Source: Rossellomorea vietnamensis (GTDB lineage Bacteria; Bacillota; Bacilli; Bacillales; Bacillaceae_B). Taken from it: 64,000 bases of DNA. Numbering within the stretch: position 1 is the stretch's first letter; every line of letters begins with the position of its first letter. Position numbers and translations under genes: made by a program. Positions 8,763 through 16,909 of this stretch are shown here, in pieces. The notes under the pieces were generated by a model. The model was not told the origin of the DNA. It ran no database searches and worked only from the letters and a program-made list of their open reading frames with translations. The DNA is taken from the NCBI RefSeq assembly GCF_008180415.1, contig NZ_VTEI01000005.1, positions 138,767 to 202,766 of the forward strand, written 5' to 3'.

Positions 8763-9407
8763 TTGACAATTGAAACGCCAAACGCTGTCCTCAAGGAACA
8801 AAGTATTTTTCATCATTCAGGGAATAGAATCATAACAGAAGACAGAGAGATTCGTATAATCGCCAAAGTGGAAGAGCCGCTGATAGTCGTATTGGGAAAT
8901 GTCCTAAGCGATGTAGAATGCGATGCCTTGATTCGTTTATCAAAGGATAAAATGAAGAGGTCCAAAATCGGTAACACCCGTGATGAAAATGATATGAGAA
9001 CAAGCAGCAGCACCTTTATTGAAGAAGGTGAAAGCGAAGTTGTGACAAGAGTGGAAAAACGGATCGCACAAGTTATGAATGTCCCTTATGAACATGGAGA
9101 AGGACTGCAAATGCTGAATTACAAAATCGGCCAGGAATATAAAGCACACTTTGATTTTTTCAAAAATGCAAGCAACCCCCGTATCAGCACAATGGTCATG
9201 TACTTAAATGATGTTGAAGAAGGAGGAGAAACATACTTTCCCAAATTAAATCTTTCGGTTTCTCCTCAAAAAGGGATGGCTGTTTACTTTGAATATTTTT
9301 ATGATAACCAGGACTTGAACGATCTTACTTTGCATGGGGGCGCACCTGTCGTGATTGGCGATAAATGGGCTGCCACTCAGTGGATGAGAAGAAAGCAAGT
9401 GAAATAA
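8763..9407 (+). CDS. 2OG-Fe(II) oxygenase, prolyl 4-hydroxylase-like
   Basis: 214 residues with the double-stranded beta-helix signature of P4H: HFD at residues 129-131, the distal His191 (LHGG) and Lys201 (GDKWAATQW), the last expected to bind the 2-oxoglutarate carboxylate. GETYFPKLNLSVSPQKGMAVYF is typical of the family. Bacillus members hydroxylate prolines in collagen-like or elongation-factor peptides; the target here is unknown. Start codon is TTG at 8763 after an AGAGGT; the nearer ATG at 8756 is out of frame. Confidence 0.85.
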   Translation: MTIETPNAVLKEQSIFHHSGNRIITEDREIRIIAKVEEPLIVVLGNVLSDVECDALIRLSKDKMKRSKIGNTRDENDMRTSSSTFIEEGESEVVTRVEKRIAQVMNVPYEHGEGLQMLNYKIGQEYKAHFDFFKNASNPRISTMVMYLNDVEEGGETYFPKLNLSVSPQKGMAVYFEYFYDNQDLNDLTLHGGAPVVIGDKWAATQWMRRKQVK

Positions 9408-9428
9408 TAATAAATGACGTAAAACTAA

Positions 9429-9472
9429 AACACCAGCAATCTCTTATCAGGACAGAATGCTGGTGTTTTTTT
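9429..9472 (+). terminator. Intrinsic terminator
   Basis: AACACCAGCA / TGCTGGTGTT stem followed by T7, after the oxygenase gene. Confidence 0.85.
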
Positions 9473-9565
9473 ATCGGTTAATCACGAAAAATGATAATAA
9501 TTTATTGATAATCAATAAATTATAAGGTAATATAAAAGGAAATAATGACCAACGAGGTGATTTTT

Positions 9566-10042
9566 GTGAGATTTACAGCCACACTCTATTTAAAGGCTGC
9601 TGTCTCTTTTATTGGCTTGTCTGTGCTCGCTCTTTGTATCTTGTGGCTGCCCTGGCAAGCAGGAGAATTAGCTCTGACGTATCCTGAATTTTCATATTTG
9701 CAATACCCTTTGTTAATTGGATTATACATGACAGCACTGCCCTTCTTTTTCGCTTTGTATCAAGCATGGAAACTGCTGATTGCTATTGATCGAAACCAAG
9801 CATTTTCAGAATTGGCTGTAAAGCGGCTAGTACTCATCAAATATTGCGCAGTCATCATTTTCGTTATTTACCTAGCCGGTGAAATTTTGATTATCAGCCA
9901 GAATGCGGGACAGCCAGGTATTGTTTTGTTGGGTTTGATCATAATGTTTTATTCCATAGTGATATCTATCTTCGCTGCTCTTCTTCAAAACCTTTTAAAG
10001 AACGCTCTTGAACTTAAGGAAGAAAATGAATTAACGGTCTAG
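9566..10042 (+). CDS. DUF2975 membrane protein (YoaS-like)
   Basis: 158 residues with four hydrophobic segments (about residues 10-33, 45-66, 87-110, 118-142), matching DUF2975. In Bacillus this family is usually followed by a small XRE-type regulator (YozG-like) and forms a membrane protein/regulator pair. Here that partner is absent and an A20 tract follows the stop. GTG at 9566 is preferred over ATG at 9545 because GAGGTGA (9554-9560) precedes it and the family begins at this point. Confidence 0.75.
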   Translation: MRFTATLYLKAAVSFIGLSVLALCILWLPWQAGELALTYPEFSYLQYPLLIGLYMTALPFFFALYQAWKLLIAIDRNQAFSELAVKRLVLIKYCAVIIFVIYLAGEILIISQNAGQPGIVLLGLIIMFYSIVISIFAALLQNLLKNALELKEENELTV

Positions 10043-10045
10043 GCG

Positions 10046-10065
10046 AAAAAAAAAAAAAAAAAAAA
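10046..10065. repeat. A20 homopolymer tract
   Basis: Twenty consecutive A residues begin four bases after the DUF2975 stop, where the partner helix-turn-helix gene is normally found. Confidence 0.9.
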
Positions 10066-10205
10066 TACTTGATACCGAACTTTCAGAAAGGGAAGGCATT
10101 ACAATGACCTCTGTATTTTAAAAAATGGGAAAACGAAAACTATATGTTTCTCCACTTAGAAGGAAATTTGCAACCAGCTTTAACTGAAGAAGAGGGGGCT
10201 AATAA

Positions 10206-10646
10206 ATGAAAAAAGGGGTTCTATTAACATTGATACTCTTATCACTATTCACGTTAGGCTCCTGTTCAAATGAAACTGACAGAAAACCGAACTACGCGGA
10301 AAAGGGGAAGGGTGTTGTCATACATGTTCAAAATCAACTGCAATCCAAAATTGATCATATCCAGCTTGAAATTTACCAAGAAGGAAAAATGCTTTCATCT
10401 TCAGGGACAGTTCATGCTGATGGTTCGCCAATTAAAAAAGGGGAAGATCTGGAGTTCGAAATTCTCGAGGAAGACCTGCCTTTAGAAGGTACAGCCGAGA
10501 TTATAGTACTAGTCACAGAAACGAATGGAGATTCCACTAAAAAGATTAACAATAGTGTAACTGTTGATCTGTCCAAGGGCAGAGAGCATTTCCTCGTCAT
10601 CCAAGGAGAGAATGCTGGAAATACTATTTTAAAAAAAGCAAGATAG
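10206..10646 (+). CDS. Predicted lipoprotein, 146 aa
   Basis: Signal peptide of residues 1-19 with lipobox LGSC (Cys20), so a membrane-anchored extracytoplasmic protein is expected. The mature part (VIHVQNQLQSKIDHIQLEIY ... AEIIVLVTETNG) is beta-rich and resembles small Ig-like or C2-like lipoproteins of unknown role; no named family is recognised. AAGAAGAGGGGG precedes the ATG. Confidence 0.75.
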   Translation: MKKGVLLTLILLSLFTLGSCSNETDRKPNYAEKGKGVVIHVQNQLQSKIDHIQLEIYQEGKMLSSSGTVHADGSPIKKGEDLEFEILEEDLPLEGTAEIIVLVTETNGDSTKKINNSVTVDLSKGREHFLVIQGENAGNTILKKAR

Positions 10647-10717
10647 AGAAACGGCAGTTAAAACTAGAATCCTCCCCGCCTTAAAGGCAAGAATCCTCAG
10701 CTAACTGGAGTGGAAAA

Positions 10718-11128
10718 ATGAATTACTTCTTAAAACTCAATGGGATCAGCATCATTTATGCTATAACGATACTAATCCCTATTCAACTGGTGTTGAATGT
10801 ATACAGAATTACACGTATAACAGAGTGGAACATCCAAACTGTTAATATAATAAGCAGCCTCACATCATTACTCGCCTTTCTAGTTTTCAGCTTGCTTTTG
10901 TTCTTTTTGACAAGGAAATGGCTGAGTGGAGGTAAAGCCCGCTATTTAACCGTCGTTCTTTGGCTTCCATATTATGTTCTGTTTGCTTTCCTTTTCGCAA
11001 CGTTATTCCCGATCACCCATAACGGTGATATTCCGAATCCTGCATCCGGCTTACTTATAATAGGGGCTTTCATTGTTTATCCTCTTTACATAATGGCCAT
11101 GAACTTCTTTTCCGGCTTTAATGAATAA
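10718..11128 (+). CDS. Membrane protein of unknown function, 136 aa
   Basis: Four predicted transmembrane segments at about residues 9-30, 45-66, 79-100 and 109-130, with short loops. No motif is recognised. A weak CTGGAGTGG ribosome site lies upstream. It follows the lipoprotein gene by 71 bases; the gap contains a short hairpin (GCCTTAAAGGC, 10678-10688) within sequence resembling an IS200/IS605 end. Confidence 0.65.
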   Translation: MNYFLKLNGISIIYAITILIPIQLVLNVYRITRITEWNIQTVNIISSLTSLLAFLVFSLLLFFLTRKWLSGGKARYLTVVLWLPYYVLFAFLFATLFPITHNGDIPNPASGLLIIGAFIVYPLYIMAMNFFSGFNE

Positions 11129-11199
11129 AAGGAAGCAAATGCTACAATTGCAGTATTGGGAAATACGGCTATGAATCGATACTGTTTCTCAAAATATTC

Positions 11200-11970
11200 C
11201 TAAACAAAAGGTCTGTGAATGAAAACACACAGCTCCTTCAATTCACTATGATGATAGGCCTCAGCAATTCCTTTTTCCTTGATATTCTTTTTGGGAACCT
11301 CCTTATATTTTAAGGAAAGAGGAAATTCTTTTTGAAAAGGAAACGGGTCAACTGTTATTTCACCTCTGTTCAACCACCGAGGGATAAAAGGCTGATTGCT
11401 TGTATGCAGTGTTTCCGTGTTCTTGAATCCTTTTCGAAACCAGGGATGTTCGTTTTCTTTACTCGCTCCAGGTTGATTCAAGCAAAGATAGAGGGAGAGG
11501 TTATCTGAGAACTGAAGCAAGCGGAAATGCTGCATTACTAATTCATCGTTCACTTCCTGAATTTCACCTTTTATCCTTTCTTGCCGTTTCCTTTCCTTCT
11601 GTAGAAAGGCAAGACAATCACTATCAGTTGAGCTGGCAAAGAAAGAACAGAAGTGCATGCTGCACAACAGAGCTGCATAAGCACTGGTTTCTTCAATCTC
11701 ATCCAGACCTATTCGGTAGAATGCTAATTTAGGTAACAAGGGATAGTCTGAAAACGAATAGGGTTCCCCGCAACGGTCATTCCAAATTGGAGTCTCATCC
11801 AAACCGATCCAGCCTCGGTCATGTTCATAGGCGGCATACTGAACATGAGAAAAAGCCTCTTTAGAAAGCAGTGAATTTTCATCAAAATGCTTCACTATTT
11901 CTCCTGATAAAAAGGCGTGGTCATGCTGAAGGATCATGTAGAACGAATGAGAGGTTTCGCGGATGATCAT
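11200..11970 (-). CDS. DUF3891 family protein
   Basis: 256 residues. The N-terminus (IIRETSHSFYMILQHDHAFL) and AAYEHDRGWIGLDETPIWN with a later LLCSMHFCSFF are the conserved DUF3891 blocks; the histidines and aspartates suggest an HD-like metal-binding helical protein, but this is inference. Cytoplasmic. AGGAGGAAA precedes the ATG. It is the only gene on this strand between 8.5 and 12.3 kb and is probably monocistronic. Confidence 0.8.
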   Translation of the reverse strand: MIIRETSHSFYMILQHDHAFLSGEIVKHFDENSLLSKEAFSHVQYAAYEHDRGWIGLDETPIWNDRCGEPYSFSDYPLLPKLAFYRIGLDEIEETSAYAALLCSMHFCSFFASSTDSDCLAFLQKERKRQERIKGEIQEVNDELVMQHFRLLQFSDNLSLYLCLNQPGASKENEHPWFRKGFKNTETLHTSNQPFIPRWLNRGEITVDPFPFQKEFPLSLKYKEVPKKNIKEKGIAEAYHHSELKELCVFIHRPFV

Positions 11971-12087
11971 ATGTAAATTTCCTCCTGTTTATTATTGGTG
12001 TATATCTTATAAAACCATTCCCGGTTTACTGGCTTTTAAAGCGAATGGTATAGTAATATTAAAAAAGAAAAATAGGGAGTACATACT

Positions 12088-12285
12088 ATGAAAGAATTTC
12101 TTGCAGCATTCCTGACCATTTTTCTGGTCGGCATTTTCTCTGAAAGAATCACTGAATTTCTAGGGCTGCAATACAGGGTTTTTTCAGATGAATTCAACCT
12201 ATGGCTGCTTCTGGCAGACCTCGGCATATTCATTGCTCTTTTCATCCCTATATTTGCGTTGTTAAAAAAGCTGATTGTAAGATAA
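12088..12285 (+). CDS. Small two-pass membrane protein, 65 aa
   Basis: Two hydrophobic segments (about residues 3-20 and 39-60) flank a short amphipathic loop. GGGAG lies eight bases before the ATG and a terminator follows the stop by 17 bases, both of which support a real monocistronic gene. No family is recognised. Confidence 0.65.
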   Translation: MKEFLAAFLTIFLVGIFSERITEFLGLQYRVFSDEFNLWLLLADLGIFIALFIPIFALLKKLIVR

Positions 12286-12302
12286 CTGAACCGCTAAAAA
12301 AG

Positions 12303-12335
12303 AGAACCCTCCAGTTTGAAGACAGGGGGTTCTTT
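12303..12335. terminator. Convergent terminator
   Basis: AGAACCC / GGGTTCT stem with a T-run on the + strand; it lies between the 65-aa gene and the convergent 57-aa gene. Confidence 0.7.
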
Positions 12336-12507
12336 ACTCACTCTTTTTCCTTTCCTTTTGAACTTCCAATTGCAAGATCTCTAACTCAATCTTTCTTTCC
12401 TCTAACTCTAATTCTTTCTTTTTTACATCATTCTCTATCTTATGTATATAGCCGTAATATATAAGTGAAAGAGCCGTGATCAGTATAACAAAAAACATAA
12501 AATCCAT
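12334..12507 (-). CDS. Small membrane-anchored coiled-coil protein, 57 aa
   Basis: Residues 1-21 form a single hydrophobic anchor (MDFMFFVILITALSLIYYGY) followed by a 34-residue Lys/Glu helix (KKKELELEERKIELEILQLE) with heptad-like spacing, suggesting a cytosolic coiled coil. AGGAGG lies eight bases before the ATG at 12507; the GTG nine bases further upstream overlaps that site and is rejected. No named family is recognised. Confidence 0.65.
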   Translation of the reverse strand: MDFMFFVILITALSLIYYGYIHKIENDVKKKELELEERKIELEILQLEVQKERKKSE

Positions 12508-12662
12508 CTTCTCCACCTCCTACTAAGTATACGATCTGACTTCATTAAAGGTTTCATGAATTCATTCTTTTAGTTGATCGATGCGTTAAAGAGAGGGAAT
12601 TAAGTTGAATATTCTAAATTATTATGAAATAATTACCATATAAAAAAGGAAAGGAGAACGCA

Positions 12663-12701
12663 ATGATCAAAATCATTTATCTGAATCCTTTTGACCATTA
12701 A
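12663..12701 (+). CDS. Leader peptide of the MFS exporter, 12 aa
   Basis: MIKIIYLNPFDH, preceded by AAGGAG six bases before the ATG, a better ribosome site than most genes here have. It ends 77 bases before the exporter start, just upstream of a hairpin that buries the exporter's ribosome site. This is the arrangement of translational attenuators of antibiotic-inducible resistance genes (erm, cat, mef types). Function as a stalling peptide is inference. Confidence 0.6.
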   Translation: MIKIIYLNPFDH

Positions 12702-12722
12702 CGTATAGTATTCATGTGGAAA

Positions 12723-12769
12723 CCTCCTTAATTAATAATGATTGATTCAATATTAATTATTAAAGGAGG
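12723..12769 (+). promoter_or_regulatory. Hairpin that sequesters the exporter's Shine-Dalgarno
   Basis: CCTCCTT (12723-12729) can pair with AAGGAGG (12763-12769), the exporter's ribosome site, and AT-rich flanks extend the stem with small bulges. CTCCTT could alternatively pair with the leader's own AAGGAG (12651-12656), giving a second conformer. Confidence 0.6.
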
Positions 12770-12778
12770 ACCAATACG

Positions 12779-13996
12779 ATGAACAGACAATTAGTGATTT
12801 TATTAATAGGAAGAATTTTAACGAATTTCGCCGACAGCTTTTATATGATTGCTACTATTTGGTATGTTAAAACAGTAACAGATTCCCCCCTGCTGATTGG
12901 GGTGACAAGTGCAATCGCTATCCTGCCGGTGACCATTCAATTCATTTACGGACCGCTGATCGATCGATTTTCCAAAAGAAAAATTTTAGTGACTGCGATG
13001 ATGGGGCAAGGGCTGCTTGTCACTGTTATCTCTATTTTATATCTAAACAATCTATTATGGGTTCCGCTGCTACTCGCATTGCTTTTCTTTGCTTTATCGT
13101 TTTCTGAACTCACCTATCCTACTGAAAGTGCTCTGATCGAGCGATTGGCCGAGAAAGGTAAGTTGACAAAGGTGAATTCCATATTTGCTTTTTCTTATCA
13201 AACTCTTGATATTCTTTGTGATGCAGTTTCAGGATTGCTTATTGCTTTCGTTGGATTAGGTGTTATTTATCTGTTTAATTCTGTCATCCTGGTTTTAACA
13301 GGACTGTTGTTTCTTCTATTTTTGAAGATCCCTAAATCGAAAAAAGAGACTGATAGATCGACCCTGGGTTTCTTTAAGCAATACAAAGAAGATTTCAAAG
13401 AAGGCCTGATGGTAGTTAAAAAGAGAAGAAGGCTGCTTCATTTTATATTCGGGGTTATCGGAATGAACGTGATGGCAACCATGGGATTAGCTATGCTGCC
13501 TGTCATTTCTGATACCTCAGCTCAATATGGATTCTGGTTGACCTCGATGTCTGCCGGCACTTTAACGGGAACGATCCTGTCAAGCAAAGTACAGCAATTT
13601 CCACTAAATCGGATCATGCCGCTTATTTCTATCTGGTCAGGCGCATGTTGGCTGATGGCGTTTGCCTTGTTTGAGATACCCATCCTGCCTTATCTCTTAT
13701 TCGGTTTTTCCTGGGCAGGAATTGGAATACTGAGCATCTTTGTCCAAACGATGATTGGAGTGAATCTTCCAAGAGATTACATAGGGATCGGGTTTGCATT
13801 TATCAGTTCTCTACTCGGTTCACTAAGTCCTATAGGGTACCTGCTTGGAGGAGTCATAGGGGAAATGACATCCGGGCTGTTCCTCTTGAGCACTTCAGGA
13901 TGTGGTTATCTACTATTCGCACTGTACTTCTTGATGAATCCATTATTAAAACAACTCAATGAACCGTTGAGTGCCGGGTTTGAAAAAACAAGTTAG
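12779..13996 (+). CDS. MFS efflux transporter, Mef-like (MFS_3) group
   Basis: 405 residues with about 12 hydrophobic segments. The N-terminal LIGRILTNFADSFYMIATIWY and GPLIDRFSKRKILV (motif A, loop 2-3) are typical of the MFS_3 / macrolide-efflux-like exporters. Expected to be a proton-coupled drug or metabolite exporter in the cytoplasmic membrane. Its AAGGAGG ribosome site lies nine bases before the ATG and is predicted to be hidden in a hairpin controlled by a leader peptide, so expression is probably inducible by a translation inhibitor that it exports. Confidence 0.85.
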   Translation: MNRQLVILLIGRILTNFADSFYMIATIWYVKTVTDSPLLIGVTSAIAILPVTIQFIYGPLIDRFSKRKILVTAMMGQGLLVTVISILYLNNLLWVPLLLALLFFALSFSELTYPTESALIERLAEKGKLTKVNSIFAFSYQTLDILCDAVSGLLIAFVGLGVIYLFNSVILVLTGLLFLLFLKIPKSKKETDRSTLGFFKQYKEDFKEGLMVVKKRRRLLHFIFGVIGMNVMATMGLAMLPVISDTSAQYGFWLTSMSAGTLTGTILSSKVQQFPLNRIMPLISIWSGACWLMAFALFEIPILPYLLFGFSWAGIGILSIFVQTMIGVNLPRDYIGIGFAFISSLLGSLSPIGYLLGGVIGEMTSGLFLLSTSGCGYLLFALYFLMNPLLKQLNEPLSAGFEKTS

Positions 13997-13999
13997 AAC

Positions 14000-14030
14000 A
14001 AGGGCTTCCCTTAACCAGGGGAGCCTTTTA
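14000..14030 (+). terminator. Intrinsic terminator
   Basis: AAGGGCTTCCC / GGGGAGCCTTTT hairpin just after the exporter stop codon. Confidence 0.75.
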
Positions 14031-14217
14031 AGTCTTAAGGGGAAAATAGTTGATCATATGGTCAGTTTGAATTCCATTTGTTACAGATTGTTTCTCTAAA
14101 TAGTATAAAGTAATAGCTTTAAAAACTGAGGGAGCAGAGGAATGAATTCATTAAATTAAATCCTAGCAGCAGAAATAGAACAGTCAGGAATGTTCAGGCA
14201 TTAAGGGAGGTTATTTA

Positions 14218-14535
14218 ATGAAGTTGCTTTTACGTATAACGATTCTACTCGTATTTACTGTAGGAAGCTTCTAATATTTAAGCCATCACAGAATAGAGGA
14301 AAAAAAGATGGAAGGAGTAAGAGTTACAGACAAAATTCACTCTTCATATGAGGGTGAATACTATATTGAGATTAAGAGCGAGGAAGAAAAAACTCTAATA
14401 ACCTTGAGGGTGAAATCAGAAGAAATATGGGGGCTTATTAAAGTTGGAGAAAGATATGATGTGGAATATGCTTGGTATGGAAACGAGAAGGCATATGTAA
14501 AATCGATTACTTATACGAAACAATACGGAGAATAG
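14218..14535 (+). pseudogene. Small exported protein gene with an in-frame TAA
   Basis: AAGGGAGG precedes the ATG at 14218, which opens a signal/anchor sequence MKLLLRITILLVFTVGSF. A TAA at 14272-14274 interrupts it; the same frame continues as YLSHHRIEEKKMEGVRV and runs to 14535. The downstream 75 codons starting at ATG 14308 have only a weak ribosome site. The simplest reading is a nonsense mutation just after the hydrophobic segment. The soluble part (KSEEIWGLIKVGERYDVEY) is of a small beta-rich type of unknown role. Re-initiation at 14308 cannot be excluded. Confidence 0.6.
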
Positions 14536-14694
14536 CATTGGATTATTCGGGAAGCCATAAAATTTCTAAATAGATTAGAAATTGAGCAACTTAAAAAGCG
14601 AAGCCCCTTATATGAAAATTCCTATTTAAAGGAATTTCATAGAAGGTAAATCAATCACTATTAAACCGAAATTTTTTACGAAAAGGAGAATAGA

Positions 14695-15642
14695 GTGAAG
14701 CATCTATTTCAGCGGTTACATAAAAAAGGACTGGTTTTAAAGAATACGAAAATGATCAAGGGAGCACATGCCGGGTGTATTTATAGAGTTACAGCAGAAA
14801 GCGAATATGGTCGCCAATACTCTTTTGTTTACAAAGAATTTGCTGAAGGCAGGGAAAATGAAATAGAAATTATGGAGATGGCCAGTCACTATATTTCTCC
14901 TTTTTCTAAAATGAATGACATCTGGAGCGATTCACCACCCGCTATTCTTATGGAGGATCTAGGGTGGCCAGTTAAAACAACTTTTTCAAAGGAGAGTCTC
15001 CCTGAAAAAGAATTAACCGTAAAAAGGATTGTGGAAAGATTAGCCGAACTGCATACCTTAGATACCAGCCATATAGATAAAAGATTTCCAATCCATAGAA
15101 TCACAACCGAGTCGCTTGAATGGTGTTCAGATCAACTAACAAAATTATATTCTCAGATGAAATGGGTGGATACGCAGTGGATAAAAGATATCAAAAATGC
15201 ATATGAAAGATTAGGGCTTATTGATTATATAGCGGAATGTCCTTTAGTCTTCACTCATGGTGATCCCCATCTTGAGAATATCTTTTATCATGGTGAACAG
15301 ATGTGGTTCATAGACTGGGAATGGGCAGCAATGAGCTCCCCGTTAAGGGATTTTACCATAATGCTGCAGGATTTATATGATCCTTACCTAATCGACTACG
15401 CAGATACATATTATACAGAACAATTAAGAAAGAATAACTTTGCCCTTGATATGGAGAGTTACCAGCAGGACTTCTACCATTTTTACATTGACCACACTAC
15501 AATGATGATTGCCTGGGAGGTAGAGAAGTATTTTCAAGGCTTGCATTCTGAGGAAGAAATCCAAAAAATCCTTTTATTTAAAGCAGGTGAGATTAGTAGA
15601 GCTGCGTACAACCTTATGGAAAGAAATCTAAAAAAAGACTAA
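14695..15642 (+). CDS. Aminoglycoside phosphotransferase (APH)-family kinase
   Basis: 315 residues. The Brenner motif HGDPHLENIF (His188-Asp190) and the metal-binding FIDWEWAAM show the APH/choline-kinase fold; the N-lobe contains FVYKEFAEGRENEIEIM with the ATP-contacting Lys. Such kinases phosphorylate small alcohols or amino sugars in the cytoplasm. The substrate is unknown and resistance should not be assumed. GTG start after AAAAGGAGAA. It is intact although both neighbours are broken. Confidence 0.85.
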   Translation: MKHLFQRLHKKGLVLKNTKMIKGAHAGCIYRVTAESEYGRQYSFVYKEFAEGRENEIEIMEMASHYISPFSKMNDIWSDSPPAILMEDLGWPVKTTFSKESLPEKELTVKRIVERLAELHTLDTSHIDKRFPIHRITTESLEWCSDQLTKLYSQMKWVDTQWIKDIKNAYERLGLIDYIAECPLVFTHGDPHLENIFYHGEQMWFIDWEWAAMSSPLRDFTIMLQDLYDPYLIDYADTYYTEQLRKNNFALDMESYQQDFYHFYIDHTTMMIAWEVEKYFQGLHSEEEIQKILLFKAGEISRAAYNLMERNLKKD

Positions 15643-15679
15643 ACGCTTTCTTACTAAAACAGATCAAAGAGGTGTAAGA

Positions 15680-16273
15680 ATGGTCAGATTTGAGGGAACA
15701 ACAGAGTAAGAAACGAATCGGCTGGTTTTAAGGAGGCTGACTTTATCTGATGCTGAAGCTATTTTTGATCGCTGGCTCTCAGATGAAAGAGTAAGCGATA
15801 ACCGCGTAAGTCCAGCACACAAATTCATTTCAGAAACTGTCAAGAAGCTGGAGACCATCTGCGGACAATACGACAATGAAGATTTTTGCCACTGGGGAAT
15901 GGAACTTAAAGCAAGCGGGGAACTAATAGGTGAAATAGATTTGTATGACTTTGATGAACAAACAGGCAATTGTGAAGTCAGTTACTCAGTAGGGCCAAAT
16001 TGGTGGAACAAAGGCTATGCTACTGAAGCATTAAGGGAAGTCGTACGATTTGCTTTTGAAACAATGAATGTACATAAAATCTCTGCAGCTCACAACACAG
16101 ACAACCCCTCCTCAGGAAAAGTCATGCTGAAGTCCGGGATGAGACAGGAAGGAATAGTAAGGGATATGATCCGGAATGCCAAAAATCAGTACAAGGATTG
16201 TGCTATTTATGGAATGCTTCAGGCAGACTATGAAAATAGCAATACAAGAAGTAATTCGCAAGGAGATTCATAG
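15680..16273 (+). pseudogene. GNAT N-acetyltransferase with nonsense codon 10
   Basis: ATG at 15680 reads MVRFEGTTE then TAA (15707-15709); the frame continues ETNRLVLRRLTLSDAEAIFDRW, which is the canonical N-terminus of RimJ/RimL-type GNATs, and runs intact to 16273 with SVGPNWWNKGYATEALREVV as acetyl-CoA binding block and NTDNPSSGKVMLKSGM as motif B. Only the one stop interrupts it. The internal ATG at 15899 would lose the first two strands. The gene seems recently inactivated. Confidence 0.75.
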
Positions 16274-16341
16274 AAAAACAAAATAGAGATAGTGCCGGGA
16301 AATTTCTGTGATGGTCGAAAAAGAATAGGGGCGGGACTCTA

Positions 16342-16467
16342 ATGGGATCAAGAATGATGCATTATTGTATTGCGGCAGAAATAGCTGAAAGATGCAGCTT
16401 TCAAAATATAGAGAAGTTCATTCAGAAACGGAAATTACATGGAGAAAGTTATCGAGGAAATCGTTGA
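16342..16467 (+). pseudogene. Remnant of a zinc-dependent phospholipase C-like gene (N-terminus)
   Basis: The frame begins MGSRMMHYCIAAEIAERCS, which resembles the conserved start MGSRIMHLIIANxIA of Bacillus zinc-dependent phospholipase C-like hydrolases, then diverges and stops after 41 codons. Only the N-terminus remains; it overlaps the next remnant. Confidence 0.4.
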
Positions 16468-16556
16468 ATATATAAAAGGATACGGTGATCGAATGATTAT
16501 CGGAATCTCGGGCCATGGTGCATCAGGTAAAACTAATAAAAACGACTGCAAGGCAG
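16439..16556 (+). pseudogene. Uridine-kinase-like P-loop gene truncated by a tandem array
   Basis: MEKVIEEIVEYIKGYGDRMI then IGISGHGASGKT, a clear Walker A of the uridine kinase-like family. Directly after the P-loop (from about 16535) the sequence loses similarity and runs into a 53-bp tandem array. The remaining three quarters of the kinase are missing. Confidence 0.6.
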
Positions 16557-16842
16557 AGATAACAGCCCGCGTAGTGAGTCAACGGGCCAATGAAACCATT
16601 GGATGCCAGAGATAACGGCCCGCATACTGAGTTTACAGGCCAACAAAACCACTGGATGCCGGAGATAACGGCCCGCATACTGAGTTTACGGGCCAACAAA
16701 ACCACTGGATGCCGGAGATAACGGCCCGCATACTGAGTTTATGGGCCAACAAAACCACTGGATGCAGGAGATAACGGCCCGCATACTGAGTTTACGGGCC
16801 AACGAAACCATTGGATGCCGGAGATAACGGTCCGCAAGAAGG
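16557..16842. repeat. Tandem array, five 53-bp units plus a partial sixth
   Basis: Units start AGATAAC at 16557, 16610, 16663, 16716, 16769 and 16822, an exact 53-bp period. Each contains the inverted repeat GGCCCG / CGGGCC around a 14-base loop. Unit sequence is unrelated to the 6.6-kb array although the period is the same. Units are not separated by unique spacers. Confidence 0.9.
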
Positions 16843-16909
16843 AGTCATCGGCCATGAAATTAAAATAAGCAGTCCACTCAATAAAAAGGTTCATACCCAG
16901 GAGGGCAAT

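Noticed and set aside
10660-10700. Possible IS200/IS605 end remnant
   Set aside because: GCCTTAAAGGC hairpin with CCTCCCC and GAATCCTC flanks resembles such ends, but there is no transposase or matching partner end.
14142-14159. Five-codon frame MNSLN before the 14218 gene
   Set aside because: Too short to support as a leader, with no downstream hairpin against the ribosome site.
16557-16842. Possible CRISPR array or coding repeat protein
   Set aside because: Exact 53-bp tandem units with no spacers; 53 is not a multiple of three, so it cannot encode a repeated peptide in one frame.
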